Made by a program: the position numbers and the translations under genes. The notes beneath the pieces were generated by a model. It was given only the letters and a program-made list of their open reading frames with translations. It had not been told where the DNA came from and ran no database searches. A DNA stretch of 30,070 nucleotides from Caulobacter segnis (GTDB lineage: Bacteria; Pseudomonadota; Alphaproteobacteria; Caulobacterales; Caulobacteraceae), in contig NZ_QFQZ01000060.1 in the NCBI RefSeq assembly GCF_003243465.1, positions 1-30,070 of the forward strand, read 5' to 3'. This document shows positions 6,939 through 15,432 of the stretch, one piece after another. Position 1 is the first letter of the stretch. The number at the start of each line of letters is the position of its first letter.

Positions 6939-7874
6939 TTAAAAGTTTACGCCCGGCTTCCAGAGGCCGGCGACAAGGCCCAACACAACGAGAAGGCCGG
7001 CGATGGCGTTCGACTTGAACAGCTTAAGAGCGCCTTGACCATCTTCCAGCCGCACCGCCGCTGCCTGGCGCGACAGGTGCAGGGCGAAGGCGCCGGCGAA
7101 GGGCAGGAACAGCGGGCCAAGGCCGCCGACCCAGGCCGCCGCGATCACCAGGACCGTCGAGGCCGCATAGAACCCCGCGACGCCCAGCTTCACGTGCTTA
7201 CCCAGGCGGCGGGTCGAGGACTTGATCCCCGCCAGGGCGTCGTCCTCGATGTCCTGGATCGCGTAGATCGTGTCGTAGCCCAGGGTCCAGAAGATCCCCG
7301 CGCCATAGAGCAGGGCGGCCGACCAGGACAGATGCCCCACGGCGGCGGCGTAGCCCAACAGGGCGCCCCAGTTGAAGGTCAGGCCCAGCCACGCCTGCGG
7401 CCACCAGGTGATCCGCTTCATGAACGGATAGGCCGCCACCAGGCCCAGGGACAGCACGCCCAGCAGGATCGCCGTCCAGCCCAGGCAGACCAGGATCAGG
7501 AAGCTGACCAGGCTGCACCCGACCAGGAAGCCCCAGGCCTGCTTGACGCTGATCAGCCCGGCCGGGATCGGCCGCAGGGCCGTGCGGGCCACCTGGGCGT
7601 CGAAGTCGCGATCGACGATGTCGTTGAAGGCGCAGCCTGCCGCCCGCATCAGCGCCGCCCCGACGAACACCGCCAGCAGCAGCAGCGGATTGGGCCAGCG
7701 GCCCTGCTCGGCGGCGGCGAGCGCGATCCCCTGCCAGCCGGGCAGCATCAGCAGCCAGATTCCCGCCGGCCGGTCGAAGCGGCCCAGCTTCAGCCAGGGG
7801 CGAAGGCCTGGCGGCGCGTGACGATCGACCCAGTTGGTGGCCGCGGCGTCGGGCAATATGGCGTGCGTGGTCAT
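6939..7874 (-). CDS. ubiA: 4-hydroxybenzoate polyprenyltransferase UbiA
   Basis: This 311-residue inner-membrane prenyltransferase attaches the polyprenyl tail to 4-hydroxybenzoate, the first membrane step of ubiquinone synthesis. Two Asp-rich motifs that bind Mg-diphosphate are visible: NDIVDRDFD (residues 84-92) and DTIYAIQDIEDD (201-212). They lie on loops between about eight or nine membrane helices. Length and motifs fit UbiA rather than protoheme or chlorophyll prenyltransferases. The gene is divergent from the catalase gene across a 187-base gap and convergent with the LprI-like gene. Ubiquinone feeds the respiratory chain whose terminal oxidase genes are at the far end of the window. 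Confidence 0.95.
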   Translation of the reverse strand: MTTHAILPDAAATNWVDRHAPPGLRPWLKLGRFDRPAGIWLLMLPGWQGIALAAAEQGRWPNPLLLLAVFVGAALMRAAGCAFNDIVDRDFDAQVARTALRPIPAGLISVKQAWGFLVGCSLVSFLILVCLGWTAILLGVLSLGLVAAYPFMKRITWWPQAWLGLTFNWGALLGYAAAVGHLSWSAALLYGAGIFWTLGYDTIYAIQDIEDDALAGIKSSTRRLGKHVKLGVAGFYAASTVLVIAAAWVGGLGPLFLPFAGAFALHLSRQAAAVRLEDGQGALKLFKSNAIAGLLVVLGLVAGLWKPGVNF

Positions 7875-7975
7875 GACGGCAGGCTTACCCGCCCCCGCAT
7901 AAGCGGAAAAGAGCAGCCAAGGCGTTCAAGCCTGCCGACGGCCTATCGGTCATGCTTGGACGCGCGAACATAGAG

Positions 7976-8013
7976 AAATCCGATCTCGTCGCGAAAAACG
8001 ATCAATTGGATTT
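7976..8013. promoter_or_regulatory. Imperfect dyad in the ubiA-catalase divergent gap
   Basis: AAATCC (7976-7981) and GGATTT (8008-8013) form an inverted repeat with a 26-base spacer, located 49-86 bases before the catalase start in an unusually AT-rich patch. It could belong to a peroxide-responsive promoter, but it does not match the OxyR consensus (ATAG spaced with CTAT) well. I offer it only as a candidate. Confidence 0.25.
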
Positions 8014-8061
8014 ATCGTGGCCCGGCGGCCAAGGTTCGCTCACACCAAGGCGGAGGCAGCC

Positions 8062-9522
8062 ATGACCAAGACGACGATGACGACCACGGCCGGCGCGCCG
8101 ATCGCGGACAACCAGAATTCGATCAGCGCCGGTCCGCGCGGTCCCCTGCTGATGCAGGACTATCAGCTGCTGGAAAAGCTGGCCCACCAGAACCGTGAGC
8201 GCATTCCCGAGCGGGTCGTCCACGCCAAGGGCTCGGCGGCCTTTGGGACCCTGAAGATCACCCACGACATCAGCCGCTGGACCAAGGCCAAGGCCTTGCA
8301 GCCGGGCGCGGAAAGCGAGGTGCTGCTGCGCTTCTCGACCGTGGCCGGCGAGCGCGGCGCGGCCGACGCCGAGCGCGACGTGCGCGGCTTCGCCCTCAAG
8401 GTCTATACCGAGGAAGGCAACTGGGATCTGGTCGGTAACAACACCCCGGTCTTCTTCATCCGCGACCCGCTGAAGTTCCCCGACTTCATCCGCACCCAGA
8501 AGCGTCACCCGCTGACCAACCTGCGCTCGCCGACGGCGATGTGGGACTTCTGGAGCCTGAGCCCCGAAAGCCTGCACCAGGTCACCACCCTGTTCAGCGA
8601 CCGGGGCCTGCCGCAGGGCTATCGCTTCATGCACGGCTTCGGCAGCCACACCTACAGCTTCATCAACGCGGCCAATGAGCGGGTCTGGGTGAAGTTCCAC
8701 TTCAAGTCCCAGCAGGGGATCAAGAACTGGACCAACGCCGAGGGCAATGCGGTGATCGCGGGCGACCGCGAGAGCGCCCAGCGCGACCTGTTCGAGGCCA
8801 TCGAGGGCGGCGACTATCCGCGCTGGACCTTCTGCGTGCAGATCATGACCGAGGCGGAAGCCGAGCGGACCTCCTACAATCCGTTCGACCTGACCAAGGT
8901 CTGGCCGCACGGCGAGTTCCCGCTGATCGAGGTCGGCGTGCTGGAGCTGAACCGCAACCCGGACAACTATTTCGCCGAGGTCGAGCAGAGCTCGTTCTCG
9001 CCGTCGAACATCGTGCCGGGGATCAGCTTCTCGCCGGACAAGGTGCTGCAGGCGCGGATCTTCGCCTATGCCGACGCCCACCGCTACCGGATCGGCACGC
9101 ACTACGAGGCCCTGCCGGTCAACCGTCCGCGCTGCCCGGTGCATCACTACCACGCCGACGGCGCGATGCGCTTCGACAGCCCGCCGCGCACCGACGCCTG
9201 GTACGAGCCCAACAGCTTCGGCGGGCCGGTCGAGGATCCGTCGGTCGCCGAGCCGCCGCTGCCGCTGCACGGCGACGCGGACCGGTTCAGCCACCGGGAC
9301 GGCAATGACGACTACAGCCAGCCCGGCGCGCTGTTCCGCCTGATGAGCCCCGACCAGCAGACCCAGCTGTTCGACAATATCGCCGCGGCGATGCAGGGCG
9401 TGCCCGAAGCGATCATCAAGCGCCAGCTGGTCCACTTCCACCGGGCCGATCCGGCCTACGCCGCGGGCGTCGCCCAGCGGGTGGGCGTTTCGATCGCCGA
9501 CATCGCCATCGCCGCCGAATAG
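8062..9522 (+). CDS. katA: Monofunctional heme catalase (small-subunit, KatA type)
   Basis: This 486-residue catalase converts hydrogen peroxide to water and oxygen. The distal heme pocket is intact, with His54 in RVVHAKG and Asn127 in VGNNTPVFF. The proximal ligand Tyr336 is in RIFAYADAHRYRIG. The length and absence of a C-terminal flavodoxin-like domain place it with small-subunit (clade 3-like) catalases. ATG 8062 has GGAGG five bases upstream; the longer frame starting at 8017 lacks this. The well-studied Caulobacter crescentus relies on the bifunctional KatG, so this enzyme points to another Caulobacter species or to an extra catalase. A GC hairpin follows the stop codon. Confidence 0.95.
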   Translation: MTKTTMTTTAGAPIADNQNSISAGPRGPLLMQDYQLLEKLAHQNRERIPERVVHAKGSAAFGTLKITHDISRWTKAKALQPGAESEVLLRFSTVAGERGAADAERDVRGFALKVYTEEGNWDLVGNNTPVFFIRDPLKFPDFIRTQKRHPLTNLRSPTAMWDFWSLSPESLHQVTTLFSDRGLPQGYRFMHGFGSHTYSFINAANERVWVKFHFKSQQGIKNWTNAEGNAVIAGDRESAQRDLFEAIEGGDYPRWTFCVQIMTEAEAERTSYNPFDLTKVWPHGEFPLIEVGVLELNRNPDNYFAEVEQSSFSPSNIVPGISFSPDKVLQARIFAYADAHRYRIGTHYEALPVNRPRCPVHHYHADGAMRFDSPPRTDAWYEPNSFGGPVEDPSVAEPPLPLHGDADRFSHRDGNDDYSQPGALFRLMSPDQQTQLFDNIAAAMQGVPEAIIKRQLVHFHRADPAYAAGVAQRVGVSIADIAIAAE

Positions 9523-9537
9523 GCGACGGCTTCGGGA

Positions 9538-9578
9538 CGGCGGGGCGATGCGCTCCGCCCCGCCGCCCCCCCCTTTTT
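9538..9578 (+). terminator. Probable rho-independent terminator after catalase
   Basis: A 10-base GC stem (9538-9547 with 9556-9565) and an 8-base loop are followed by a C tract and then five T (9574-9578). It sits just after the catalase stop codon and before the Shine-Dalgarno sequence of the next small gene. Confidence 0.75.
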
Positions 9579-9592
9579 AAGGAGTTTCCGCC

Positions 9593-9835
9593 ATGACCAC
9601 CGCCGCTCTTCGTGTTTCCGGTTGGAGCCTGCTGCTGGCCGGCGGCGCGGCCGGGATCGTCCTGCCGCATCCGCTGACCACCGCCCTGTGGACCGCGGCC
9701 GCGCGCCTTTTCGGCCGGGCCGGCGATCGCGGCATGGTCGCGCGCCTGACCTCGGCGACCAAGTTCGGGCCGCGCATCCGGCGGCGTCTCGCCCGGGGTC
9801 CTCGCGCGACGAGCTTCCGCCTCAGCCCCGCTTAA
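9593..9835 (+). CDS. Small membrane protein, diverged DUF454-like paralog
   Basis: This 80-residue protein has one clear hydrophobic stretch followed by a strongly basic tail (RIRRRLARGPR). It aligns along most of its length with the DUF454 protein encoded next door. SLLLAGGAAGIVLPHPLTTALW matches VLVATGAVGIVTPGLPTTVFW, and TSATKFGPRIRRRLARGP matches RTPVIGPAIRGFLRWRP. The family's GLPTT signature has become HPLTT. AAGGAG about 9 bases before the ATG supports real translation. I infer an old tandem duplication followed by divergence. The function is unknown. Confidence 0.7.
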   Translation: MTTAALRVSGWSLLLAGGAAGIVLPHPLTTALWTAAARLFGRAGDRGMVARLTSATKFGPRIRRRLARGPRATSFRLSPA

Positions 9836-9904
9836 GGGCTCGCGATGTTGCGAGCGGCTCTCAATCCTCTCGACAGCGGGTTCGCCCGGCGCGAGGATCG
9901 ACGC

Positions 9905-10189
9905 ATGGCTTCCGCCGCTCAGGATCGTCGCTCGCGCCGCCGTCGCCTCAGCCGGGCGGAGCGCTGGGCGCTGGACGGTCTGGGCGGGGTGCTGGTCGCG
10001 ACCGGCGCGGTCGGCATCGTCACCCCAGGCCTTCCCACCACGGTGTTCTGGATCGGCGCCGTGGTCTGCTTCCTGAAGACCCGTCCTCACGCCGTCCGCC
10101 CGATGCTGCGCACGCCCGTGATTGGACCGGCAATCCGGGGCTTTCTGCGCTGGCGGCCGTTCGGGCGGCGAAAAGGCGCCTCCCGCTAG
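9905..10189 (+). CDS. DUF454 (YbaN-type) inner-membrane protein
   Basis: This 94-residue protein contains a single DUF454/YbaN domain with the signature GGVLVATGAVGIVTPGLPTTVFW, then a second hydrophobic segment and the family's C-terminal TPVIGPAIRGFLRW. It is probably an inner-membrane protein with two helices and an Arg-rich cytoplasmic N-terminus (RRSRRRRLSR). The molecular role of the family is unknown. The start at 9905 (GAGG 8 bases upstream) is preferred, but ATG 9845, preceded by AAGGG, would add 20 residues. It follows its diverged paralog and precedes the ABC exporter gene by 27 bases. Confidence 0.82.
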   Translation: MASAAQDRRSRRRRLSRAERWALDGLGGVLVATGAVGIVTPGLPTTVFWIGAVVCFLKTRPHAVRPMLRTPVIGPAIRGFLRWRPFGRRKGASR

Positions 10190-10216
10190 GGGCGCTAAGG
10201 CCCTATCTAGCGGCCC

Positions 10217-12010
10217 ATGACCGACATCCTCGAGGACGAAGACGAAATCGGCGCCAAGAAGCGCGCGCTGTCGAACCGCCAGGTGCTGGCCTTCGTGGCC
10301 CGCTTCTGGAAGCGGCGGCCGGTGCTGTTCGGCCTGGGCGTCGGCCTGACCCTGGTGGCGGTCGGCTTCGATCTGGCCTTGCCCTACGCCTCGGGACATC
10401 TCGTCGACACCGTCGCCAGCAAGCCGCGCGGCGACGCCGGCGCCTGGTCGGCCCTGGCCATGTTCATCGGCGTCTATTTCGCCTTCGCGGTGGTGCGCAA
10501 CATCGCCCACCGGTTCTGGATTCCGCTGGCGGCCCGGAACATGGAGGAGATGACCAACGAGAGCTTCGCCAAGGTGCAGGCCTTCTCCTCGGACTGGCAC
10601 GCCGACAGCTTCGCCGGCGCCACGGTGCGCAAGCTGACCCGCGCCATGTGGGGCTATGACAGCGTCACCGACGCGGTGACGATCTGGCTGGGCCCCGGCG
10701 TCATCGTGCTGGTCGGCCTGTCGATCGCCATGCTGATCCGCCAGCCGCTGGCCGGCGGCATCTCGCTGGTCGTGGTGGTCGCCTATCTGTCGGTGAACCT
10801 GTGGGTCACCGAGCGCTATGTCCGCCCCAGCAACCTGAAGTCCAACGCCCTCGACTCCCAGATCGGCGGCGCCCTGGCCGACGCCGTGACCTCCAATCCG
10901 ACCGTGAAGAGCTTCGGCGCCGAGGCGCGCGAGGCCCAGCGCCTGGCCGAGGTCACCGCCGCCTGGCGCGACGCGGTGATGGTCACCTGGAACCGCTTCA
11001 CCGACGTGTGGCTGGGCCAAAACCTGTTGCTCGTGGTGCTACAGGCCGGCCTGACCGGCGCCATGGTCTGGGGTTGGACGCAGGGCACCGCCTCGCCCGG
11101 CGACGTCGCCTTCGCGATCACCGCCTTCATGCTGATGAGCGGCTATCTGCGGAACCTGGGCGAGAACATCCGCATGCTGCAGAAGGGCCTCGACGACGCC
11201 GAGGACGTCGCGGCCTGGACGCGTCTTGATCCGCAGATCGCCGACGCGCCGGGCGCGCCCGACTTCCAGCCGGGCCCCGGCGCCATCGAGTTCCATAACG
11301 TCACCTTCCGCTACAAGGCCGCCGGCGCGCCGCTGTACGACCACTTCAGCCTGAAGATCGCTCCCGGCGAGCGGGTGGCCCTGGTCGGGCCGACGGGCTC
11401 GGGCAAGTCGACCTTCGTCAAGCTGGTCCAGCGTCTCTACGACCTGCAGGACGGCTCGATCGCCATCGACGGCCAGGATGTGTACCAGGTGACCCAGACC
11501 TCGCTGCGCCGCGCCATCGCGGTGGTGCCGCAGGACCCGGCCCTGTTCCACCGCTCGCTGTTCGAGAACATCGCCTACGCCAAGCCGGACGCCACCCGCG
11601 AAGAGGTCGAGGCGGCCGCGAAGAAGGCGCGCGCCCACGACTTCATCCTGAAGCTGCCCAAGGGCTACGACACCCTGGTCGGCGAGCGGGGCGTCAAGCT
11701 GTCGGGCGGCGAGCGCCAGCGCGTGGCCATCGCCCGCGCCTTCCTGGCCGACGCGCCGATCCTCGTCTTGGACGAGGCGACCTCGTCGCTGGACGTCGAG
11801 ACCGAGGGCCTGGTCCAGGCCGCCGCCGAGGCGCTGATGGAGGGGCGCACGACGATCGTCATCGCCCACCGCCTGTCGACCGTGCGCGGCGCCGACCGGA
11901 TCCTGGTCTTCCAGAAGGGCCGCGTCGTCGAGGAAGGCCGCCACGACCAGCTGAAGGCCAAGGGCGGCGTCTATGCCCGGCTCAACGCGATCAGCGAGGG
12001 CGTGGGTTAG
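10217..12010 (+). CDS. ABC exporter half-transporter (permease-ATPase fusion)
   Basis: This 597-residue protein fuses an N-terminal type IV ABC exporter membrane domain (about residues 35-320, six helices) to a C-terminal ATPase. Walker A is GPTGSGKST (391-399, Lys397), the ABC signature is LSGGERQ (495-501), Walker B is ILVLDEA (515-521, catalytic Glu520) and the H-loop is IVIAHRLSTV. The Q-loop (VVPQDPALF) is intact. It should work as a homodimer or heterodimer exporting a lipid, drug or peptide, but the substrate cannot be inferred. The Shine-Dalgarno sequence is weak. Its TAG stop interlocks with the TAA of the convergent DUF4153 gene. Confidence 0.93.
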   Translation: MTDILEDEDEIGAKKRALSNRQVLAFVARFWKRRPVLFGLGVGLTLVAVGFDLALPYASGHLVDTVASKPRGDAGAWSALAMFIGVYFAFAVVRNIAHRFWIPLAARNMEEMTNESFAKVQAFSSDWHADSFAGATVRKLTRAMWGYDSVTDAVTIWLGPGVIVLVGLSIAMLIRQPLAGGISLVVVVAYLSVNLWVTERYVRPSNLKSNALDSQIGGALADAVTSNPTVKSFGAEAREAQRLAEVTAAWRDAVMVTWNRFTDVWLGQNLLLVVLQAGLTGAMVWGWTQGTASPGDVAFAITAFMLMSGYLRNLGENIRMLQKGLDDAEDVAAWTRLDPQIADAPGAPDFQPGPGAIEFHNVTFRYKAAGAPLYDHFSLKIAPGERVALVGPTGSGKSTFVKLVQRLYDLQDGSIAIDGQDVYQVTQTSLRRAIAVVPQDPALFHRSLFENIAYAKPDATREEVEAAAKKARAHDFILKLPKGYDTLVGERGVKLSGGERQRVAIARAFLADAPILVLDEATSSLDVETEGLVQAAAEALMEGRTTIVIAHRLSTVRGADRILVFQKGRVVEEGRHDQLKAKGGVYARLNAISEGVG

Positions 12011-13755
12011 TGCAAGCCCATATCTTCCGGCGGCGCTCCGGCGCAGTCGTCACCCGCCGGCGACAGGACCAAGCGTTGGTCGCCGATTAGAAGATCCCTT
12101 CGCCGTGTCGGTACAGACATCCGCACGGGACCAGACTTCAGATAGGCTTCGATATCGAGGCCAGCGCAGAACGCATTGGTCCGAGCCGTCAATCGCCATC
12201 CCGCGGTCGTGGAGCGGAAGACGTCCAAAGCCCGGCCGTTGCTGAGCAGCACCTCATCGACACCGTCGCCGTCGACGTCGAAGATTAGCGCCTTGCAGAC
12301 CGAACCCGGACCGATACAGCTTCCCCGCGCTTCGGCGTCCCAGGTTTGTTTCACGAAGGAGTCGGGCAGCTTGGCGCCCAAGGGGTAGACCTTCACCCCG
12401 CTAAAGTCGGGCTTTTCGGGTTGCCGCTGCGGGCGCGCGCCAAGCACGTCGGCCTCGCCGGCCCGCCGGGCGATCTCCGGCTCTCGGCTGGCCTTCAGCC
12501 TTTCCAAGGCCAAGCGGCCGTACCGCCCGCTCTCGAAGCGCAGGAACTGGAAGTCGAACTTGTCCGCCGAGACCTTGCCCGCCTCCAGCCGCTTGACCTG
12601 GCTCCCGACCGACAGCCGCGCCGGGTCCGCGATCGGGGTGAAGAGGGCGATCAGCAGCAGGACGCTGACCGCCGCCATGACCAGGTTGGTCGGCTCCAGC
12701 GGCTTCATCCACGTCGCCGAGCGCAGGGCCGCGAGCGTGTAGCCGACGGTGAAGCCGGTCGCGACGATCAGGTAGGTCACCGCCATCACCCGGTCCGGCG
12801 TCAGGCCGTACTGGTGGATCCGCAGCCACAGGGCGTAGGCGGTCAGGATCACGATCGGGATCAGCAGCAGGCTCGCCAGCCGCGCCGCCCAGCGCAGGAT
12901 CGCGTTGGGCGGCTCGAGGCCGTCCTGGTAGGCGGCGTTGATCAGGATGATCAGGGCGGCGGCGGCCGACAGCAGCAGGGACGCGGCGGCCTTGGTGCTC
13001 CACAGCGGGGCCAGGCCCGTGAACGGCAGGCTCGCGAGAAAGCCGCCGGCGATCACCACCATCAGCGGCAGCAGCCAGGCCAGCAGCACCAGGCCCACGG
13101 TCCTCACGCCCCGGACCAGCCCCGCGCGCGCTTCCGTCAGCTGCACCGCCATGTGGACGGCGGCGGCGAACATCAGGCCGGTGGCGGGGAAGGCGAAGGC
13201 CGTCTCGCCGATCAGCTTCTGGATCGCCTCGACGCCGATCAGCTTGAAGAGCGCGCCGGCCAGGAACAGCAGCAGCCAGAAGGCGCCGGTGAAGGCCAAA
13301 GACAGGAACAGCCGGACGGCGTTGGTCCCGACAAGGTCGAAATAGTCGGCATAGGGCGCGACCGGCTTGCCCGCAGCCTCGGCCGGCTGGACCAGGTGGT
13401 GGGCGATGAACAGCAGGGCGGCGACGGCGACGAACACCGGCGGCGACAAAGGTCCCGCGCCCAGGCGATCGGGCGCGGCCCCGACCCAGGCGGCGTGAAC
13501 GGCGATGATCGCGACCAGGGCCGCCGCCACCGCCGTCCAGGCGATCAAGGCGGCCCGGCGCATCGCCGACAGGGCCGAAAGTGGGATCAGCGGGACGGTC
13601 AGGACGCATAGCAGCAGCGGCGCGTAGAGCAGCGGCGCCGTCGCGGGCCAGCTTTTGCCCTCGTCGGCCTTCTGCAGGAGAAACAGGGCGATCCCCTGCG
13701 CCAGGCCGATCGCCAGGCGCGTGAAGGCGGCGGCTCGCGCGCTGCTTTTGTCCAT
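12007..13755 (-). CDS. DUF4153 membrane protein with C-terminal DxDxDG domain
   Basis: This 582-residue protein begins with about 380 residues holding some ten or eleven hydrophobic segments, as in DUF4153 proteins. A soluble C-terminal part of about 200 residues follows. In that tail a DVDGDGVDE segment (residues 493-501, after FDV) has the DxDxDG spacing of calcium-binding loops of the EF-hand-like or FG-GAP type, followed by VLLSNGRALDVF. Three cysteines (in GSCIGPGSVC and DDCAG) suggest an extracytoplasmic location. The function is unknown. ATG 13755 has GGAGA 8 bases upstream; a TTG start further upstream is less likely. The gene is divergent from the S10 peptidase gene. Confidence 0.8.
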   Translation of the reverse strand: MDKSSARAAAFTRLAIGLAQGIALFLLQKADEGKSWPATAPLLYAPLLLCVLTVPLIPLSALSAMRRAALIAWTAVAAALVAIIAVHAAWVGAAPDRLGAGPLSPPVFVAVAALLFIAHHLVQPAEAAGKPVAPYADYFDLVGTNAVRLFLSLAFTGAFWLLLFLAGALFKLIGVEAIQKLIGETAFAFPATGLMFAAAVHMAVQLTEARAGLVRGVRTVGLVLLAWLLPLMVVIAGGFLASLPFTGLAPLWSTKAAASLLLSAAAALIILINAAYQDGLEPPNAILRWAARLASLLLIPIVILTAYALWLRIHQYGLTPDRVMAVTYLIVATGFTVGYTLAALRSATWMKPLEPTNLVMAAVSVLLLIALFTPIADPARLSVGSQVKRLEAGKVSADKFDFQFLRFESGRYGRLALERLKASREPEIARRAGEADVLGARPQRQPEKPDFSGVKVYPLGAKLPDSFVKQTWDAEARGSCIGPGSVCKALIFDVDGDGVDEVLLSNGRALDVFRSTTAGWRLTARTNAFCAGLDIEAYLKSGPVRMSVPTRRRDLLIGDQRLVLSPAGDDCAGAPPEDMGLH

Positions 13756-13857
13756 GCTCGGCGTCTCCCTGATTTCCCGCAAGCGAGCATGCTTTGGAAC
13801 GGTTGTGAAGATTACCCAGGCGCCCTAGCAATTTCGTCCTCAGTCGAGGGGACGAAC

Positions 13858-15366
13858 ATGAAACAGGTTTTCGGGGGCGGCCTCGCGGCCGTGGTGGCGT
13901 CGTTGGTGCTGGCGGGCGCGGGGCTGGCGACGCCGGCCTGGGCCCAGGATAAGGGCGGCGACAAGCCCGCCGCCGAGAAGGGGCTCGACCTGCCGGCCCT
14001 GCCGGCCGACAAGTCGGTCAAGCAGACCACGGTCATCGCCGGCAAGACCATCGCCTACACCGCCACCGTCGGCTCGCTGCCGGTGCGCGACGAGAAGGGC
14101 AAGAAGGTCGCCGAGGTGGTCTACACCGCGTACGTGCTGGACGGTCCGCGCGACCCGAACCGGCCGATCACCATGGCCTTCAACGGCGGCCCGGGCGCGG
14201 CCAGCGTCTATCTGAACTTCGCCCTTGGCCCCAAGCGCGTTCAGTTCGGCGCCGAGGGCGACAGCCCCTCGGCCTTCACCAAGCTGGAAGACAATCCCGC
14301 CAGCTGGCTGGACTTCACCGACCTGGTGTTCATCGACCCGGTCGGCACCGGCTTCTCGCGCTCGCTGGTCGGCGAGGACGAGACCAAGAAGCGCTTCTAC
14401 GGCGTCAAGCAGGATATCGACTACCTGTCGCGGATCGTCTTCGACTACCTGGTCAAGACCGAGCGCCTGGCCTCGCCCAAATATCTGGTCGGCGAAAGCT
14501 ACGGCGGCTTCCGGGGGCCGCGCCTGGCCTACACCCTGCAGACCGATCTGGGCGTGGCGGTGAAGGGCGTCGTCCTGGTCTCGCCGCTGCTGACCAGCGC
14601 CGGCCGCACGGCGGGCGAGATCTCGCCCCTGCCGGCCATGTGGACCCTGCCCTCGATCGCCGCCGCCAAGCTGGAGCGTGACGGCAAGCTTTCGCCCGAG
14701 AGCATCAAGGCCGTCGAGGACTACACCCGCGGCGAATACATGGTCGACCTGATGAAGGGCTCCGACACGGCCGCGCTCGACCGTCTGACGACCAAGGTCT
14801 CGGCCATGACCGGGCTGGACCCGGCCTATGTCCGCCGCGCCGGCGGGCGGTTGGAGACCCAGTCGTTCCTGCGCGAGGTGTTCCGCGACAAGGGCCGCCT
14901 GGGCAGCCGCTACGACAGCAACGTCACCTCGCTGGATCCCTTCCCGTTCGCGCCGGAGCAGGAGGTCAACGACCCGATCCTGGACGCCATCATCGCCCCG
15001 ACCACCAGCGCCATCGTCGACTTCACCACCCGCATCGTCGGCTGGAAGCCCGAGGCGCGCTACGAGGCGCTGTCGAACACGGTCAACCGCCTGTGGGATC
15101 GCGGCCGAGGCCCCGACACCGAGTCGGTCACCGACCTGCGCAAGGTCGTGTCGGTCGATCCGAAGCTGAAGGTGCTGATCGTCCACGGCTACAACGACCT
15201 GTCGTGCCCGTTCTTCGCCTCGCGCCTGATCGTCGACGCCATGCCGGCCACGGCGAACGGCCGCGTCAGCCTGTCCAACTATCCGGGCGGCCACATGTTC
15301 TACAGCCGCCCCGACAGCGGCGCGGCGTTCCGCAAGGACGTCATGGCGCTGTACGGGGCGCGATAA
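13858..15366 (+). CDS. Secreted S10 family serine carboxypeptidase-like protein
   Basis: This 502-residue protein has a signal peptide (MKQVFGGGL, hydrophobic core, cleavage near ATPAWAQ at about residue 31) and a mature alpha/beta-hydrolase of peptidase family S10. The catalytic triad is readable: Ser214 in GESYGG, Asp447 in HGYNDLSC and His479 in GGHMFY. The oxyanion region FNGGPGAAS is also typical of serine carboxypeptidases. It probably removes C-terminal residues from peptides in the periplasm. ATG 13858 has GAGGGG six bases upstream, while the longer frame from 13789 would bury the signal peptide. A peptide-scavenging link to the POT transporter about 8 kb away is possible but speculative. 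Confidence 0.93.
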   Translation: MKQVFGGGLAAVVASLVLAGAGLATPAWAQDKGGDKPAAEKGLDLPALPADKSVKQTTVIAGKTIAYTATVGSLPVRDEKGKKVAEVVYTAYVLDGPRDPNRPITMAFNGGPGAASVYLNFALGPKRVQFGAEGDSPSAFTKLEDNPASWLDFTDLVFIDPVGTGFSRSLVGEDETKKRFYGVKQDIDYLSRIVFDYLVKTERLASPKYLVGESYGGFRGPRLAYTLQTDLGVAVKGVVLVSPLLTSAGRTAGEISPLPAMWTLPSIAAAKLERDGKLSPESIKAVEDYTRGEYMVDLMKGSDTAALDRLTTKVSAMTGLDPAYVRRAGGRLETQSFLREVFRDKGRLGSRYDSNVTSLDPFPFAPEQEVNDPILDAIIAPTTSAIVDFTTRIVGWKPEARYEALSNTVNRLWDRGRGPDTESVTDLRKVVSVDPKLKVLIVHGYNDLSCPFFASRLIVDAMPATANGRVSLSNYPGGHMFYSRPDSGAAFRKDVMALYGAR

Positions 15367-15432
15367 GCGAGGCCTGTCGGCGGGGGGACGCCTCGCGCGT
15401 CCTTGGTTCAGTCTTCCCTGGGAGAAAGACCG

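Noticed and set aside
7875..8061. An OxyR operator before the catalase
   Set aside because: The AT-rich patch has a dyad, but the ATAG/CTAT spacing of OxyR sites is not met, so I list only an unassigned dyad.
8002..9441. A 479-codon minus-strand frame opposite the catalase
   Set aside because: It is antisense to a catalase whose catalytic residues are all readable; the composition is that of a shadow frame.
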